From contig OZ036013.1 in assembly GCA_964035015.1 (NCBI GenBank), positions 8,453,166 through 8,517,165 of the forward strand: a stretch of DNA of 64,000 bases, read 5' to 3'. The translations under genes were made by a program, and so were the position numbers. The DNA comes from Corallium rubrum (taxonomy: Eukaryota > Cnidaria > Anthozoa > Scleralcyonacea > Coralliidae). Each line of letters begins with the position of its first letter. Position 1 is the stretch's first letter. Below, one piece after another: positions 61,989 through 64,000 of this stretch. The notes beneath the pieces were generated by a model, which had not been told where the DNA came from, searched no databases, and worked only from the letters and a program-made list of their open reading frames with translations.

Positions 61989-63143
61989 ATTAATCCCCGA
62001 GCCCGGGCGTAGGGCCGAAGGCCCGGAGCCCGGGTGAGGGTGCTAATCTCGACGTGCGTGGAGTCCACTTTACACGCGAGATGAAAAGCCGAAAGCAATT
62101 CTGAAACCTGTTTGTATATATATATATATATGTTATCAAATCCACAACTTGCGCAGTTCGAATAGCAGGGTACTGGTAACTAACCTGTTAAATTATTCAA
62201 ATTATTTAAATTTACGTCAGCAAATATATAATTTATAAGTTCGGTTGGATTACGAAATAGTTTTTCAACGATCATGACGAAAGTAATCTTTGCCAGAAAA
62301 AATGGTTTCAGCTAAAATGCTAAAATGTACATTAATACTACTATGGAAAAAGACCAAAAGAAAGAAGACTAACAAGAGATGTGGCAGCGAGAAAAAGACA
62401 ACAATACCACTGGAAAAAGCCTAAAAATTATTACGATAAAGACCGAAAACGATGCCGACCAAAATGTAAAACTGAAAGAAGAAGGATGTGTCCTGAAACT
62501 GTTCAAAGCGGGTAAGGAATTTTTCTCTGGTGTATTCTACATAACTCGAGAGGGAACGATGAAGAAATTTTGAAACAAACGGCTTTTTAGATCATGAAGA
62601 GAACTGAATGATGCCTTGTCATATTTATGTGTCAACAACGAAAAAAAGTAAGAAACCGCGAACGAGAAAAACAATCCGAAAAGACTAGACTGAATTGGCA
62701 GTGTTTGTGGTGACAAAAGCAGAAGAAAGTTTAACGGTAGGAGATTCGTATTACTATTTACCAGTTTAGCTGAGTTAAATCGGAAGAAATCTTGAAAATG
62801 AAAATTAATATAAATAATATTTTGTCTAGAATTGTCTTTGAACGCTAGGACGTTGACATTGTGTCTTTTCTTGGCCATTGTTTATATATTATATATTTTT
62901 GAATGAAAGTTTGTCATTTGCTTCATCTCGTTGTTATTCTCATATTTTTGTTTTTTAATATTGGCTTTGCATGTTCTTTCGGTGTGTCAATACATGACTA
63001 CAGATGAACCTTGCTAACTAATTTTCTAGGATGTTTTCTGATCTGTGTGTCATTTCTAATACAACAAAAGACAGAAGTTGGGGGGGGTGTTAAAAAATGC
63101 ATATAAAGCGGGCGAGGGGTTGTTGCGTTCATGTATTTCTAGT
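61989..63143 (-). repeat. Dispersed repeat family R1, copy D, inserted in the LINE
   Basis: Starts TCCCCGAGCCCGGGCG after CAATTAA and ends CATGTATTTCTAGT before TTAATCATT, so TTAA flanks both sides. LINE coding sequence resumes directly outside. The interior has no recognised transposase. Confidence 0.8.
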
Positions 63144-64000
63144 TTAATCATTGTAACCGACTTGGGATTCCAAACTTCTGAAGCATACTCAAGATGTGAT
63201 CTCACAAGTGCAATATACAAAGACTTCATAGTAGGAAGAAGACACCTTTCTCTAGCAACGGTACGATTAATAAAACCCAGCATTTTATTGGCTTTATTAA
63301 CTTGTGTATAAATATTCACCGTATTGGTCATAAGAACACCTAAATCACGGTGCTCGGCAACTCTCTTAAGAACACAGTTTCCGATACTATCATCAAATAT
63401 GATAGGAGCACGCTTTCTTGTTATTGTAGAAATAATGCACTTTTCTGCGTTGAATGGTAGTCTCCATTTTCCTCTCCAGGTAGTAAGATTATCTAAATCA
63501 GCTTGTAATATCAGGCAGTCGCTATCAGTATTAATTGCATGAAGACACTTAACATCGTCAGCAAACAGAGCAATTGTGCTTGTATCCGAAGTAACGTCGG
63601 GCAAATCATTAATAAATAAAACAAATAGAGCGCAGGTCCAAGAATGGAGCCTTGTGGAACTCCTGACGTCGCCGGACTCCATTCAGACGATTTTCCATCG
63701 ATTACAACACGTTGCCTTCTGCCATGCAGATAGTTCGCAAACCATTTAAGTAGGGGACCTTTAATTCCGGCTAACTCAAGCTTTTGGAGTAAAAACGAGT
63801 GGGATACGGAATCAAAGGCTTTAGAGAAATCTAAAAACGCTATATCTGTCTGCCCTCTATTATCGACTGAGCTCGCAATCAGGTGAACAATTTCTAGCAA
63901 TTGAGTGACAGTCGAACGACCTTTCATAAACCCATGTTGTAAGTGATATATGCGACCAGCGATGAATGGAAAAAAATTTTTAAATACGCAACGTTCAACT
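63144..64000 (-). pseudogene. LINE reverse transcriptase, 5' piece of a split element
   Basis: The minus strand from the window edge reads MKGRSTVTQLLEIVHL, TDIAFLDFSKAFDSVSH, SGVPQGSILGPALYLF. After a frameshift near 63630 it continues STIALFADDVKCLHAI (catalytic FADD), FNAEKCIISTITRKRAP, HRDLGVLMTN and SHLEYASEVWNPKS. All RT palm motifs are present. The endonuclease lies beyond 64000. It is separated from its C-terminus (61577-61988) by copy D. Confidence 0.9.

Overview
The window is AT-rich animal nuclear DNA. Twelve short leucine-rich-repeat exons on the + strand, spread from 2421 to 54734, have compatible splice phases and match SHOC2 (the RAS-pathway scaffold) in order. The rest is intronic repeat DNA: several LINE classes, Penelope-like elements (PLEs) with GIY-YIG domains and hammerhead ribozymes, a DIRS-like element, an R4/Dong-like element in TAA microsatellites, tRNA-derived SINEs, MITEs and very long microsatellites. 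This repertoire suggests a cnidarian, perhaps an anthozoan, but that assignment is an inference and no taxonomic marker was tested.

Layout. 1-5.2 kb: LINE remnant, SHOC2 exons 1-4, (GTTT)n and a 740-bp pyrimidine tract. 5.2-10.3 kb: a complex repeat with related ends and no recognised gene. 10.3-21.9 kb: microsatellites, MITEs, SINEs, a 3.1-kb TIR element and SHOC2 exons 5-7. 22.0-34.3 kb: a complete Polinton/Maverick-like insertion in the intron between exons 7 and 8. 35-39.5 kb: SHOC2 exons 8-11 and tRNA-derived repeats. 39.5-51 kb: a graveyard of retroelements (R4/Dong-like, two LINE C-termini, a Myb-ORF retroelement, a DIRS-like element). 52-61 kb: palindromic PLE remnants, SHOC2 exon 12 and AT-rich satellites. 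61.4-64 kb: a LINE split by a roughly 1.15-kb repeat.

The main object is the 12,285-bp element at 22026-34310. It has a 6-bp target duplication (GACCTC) and termini AGTAGATAACC/GGTTATCTACT. Nearly the whole element is a giant inverted repeat of about 5.8 kb per arm. Each arm carries an AP-1-site cluster, a TATA box, a leader intron, an apparently intact two-exon family B DNA polymerase gene (1409 codons before the stop), a tRNA-like gene and blocks of a 21-bp minisatellite. The only single-copy sequence, in the middle, is a packaging-type ATPase with an N-terminal zinc finger; it is cut short and runs in frame into the minisatellite. No integrase, protease or capsid gene was recognised. This looks like a palindromic, snap-back-type derivative of a protein-primed Polinton genome, presumably mobilised in trans.
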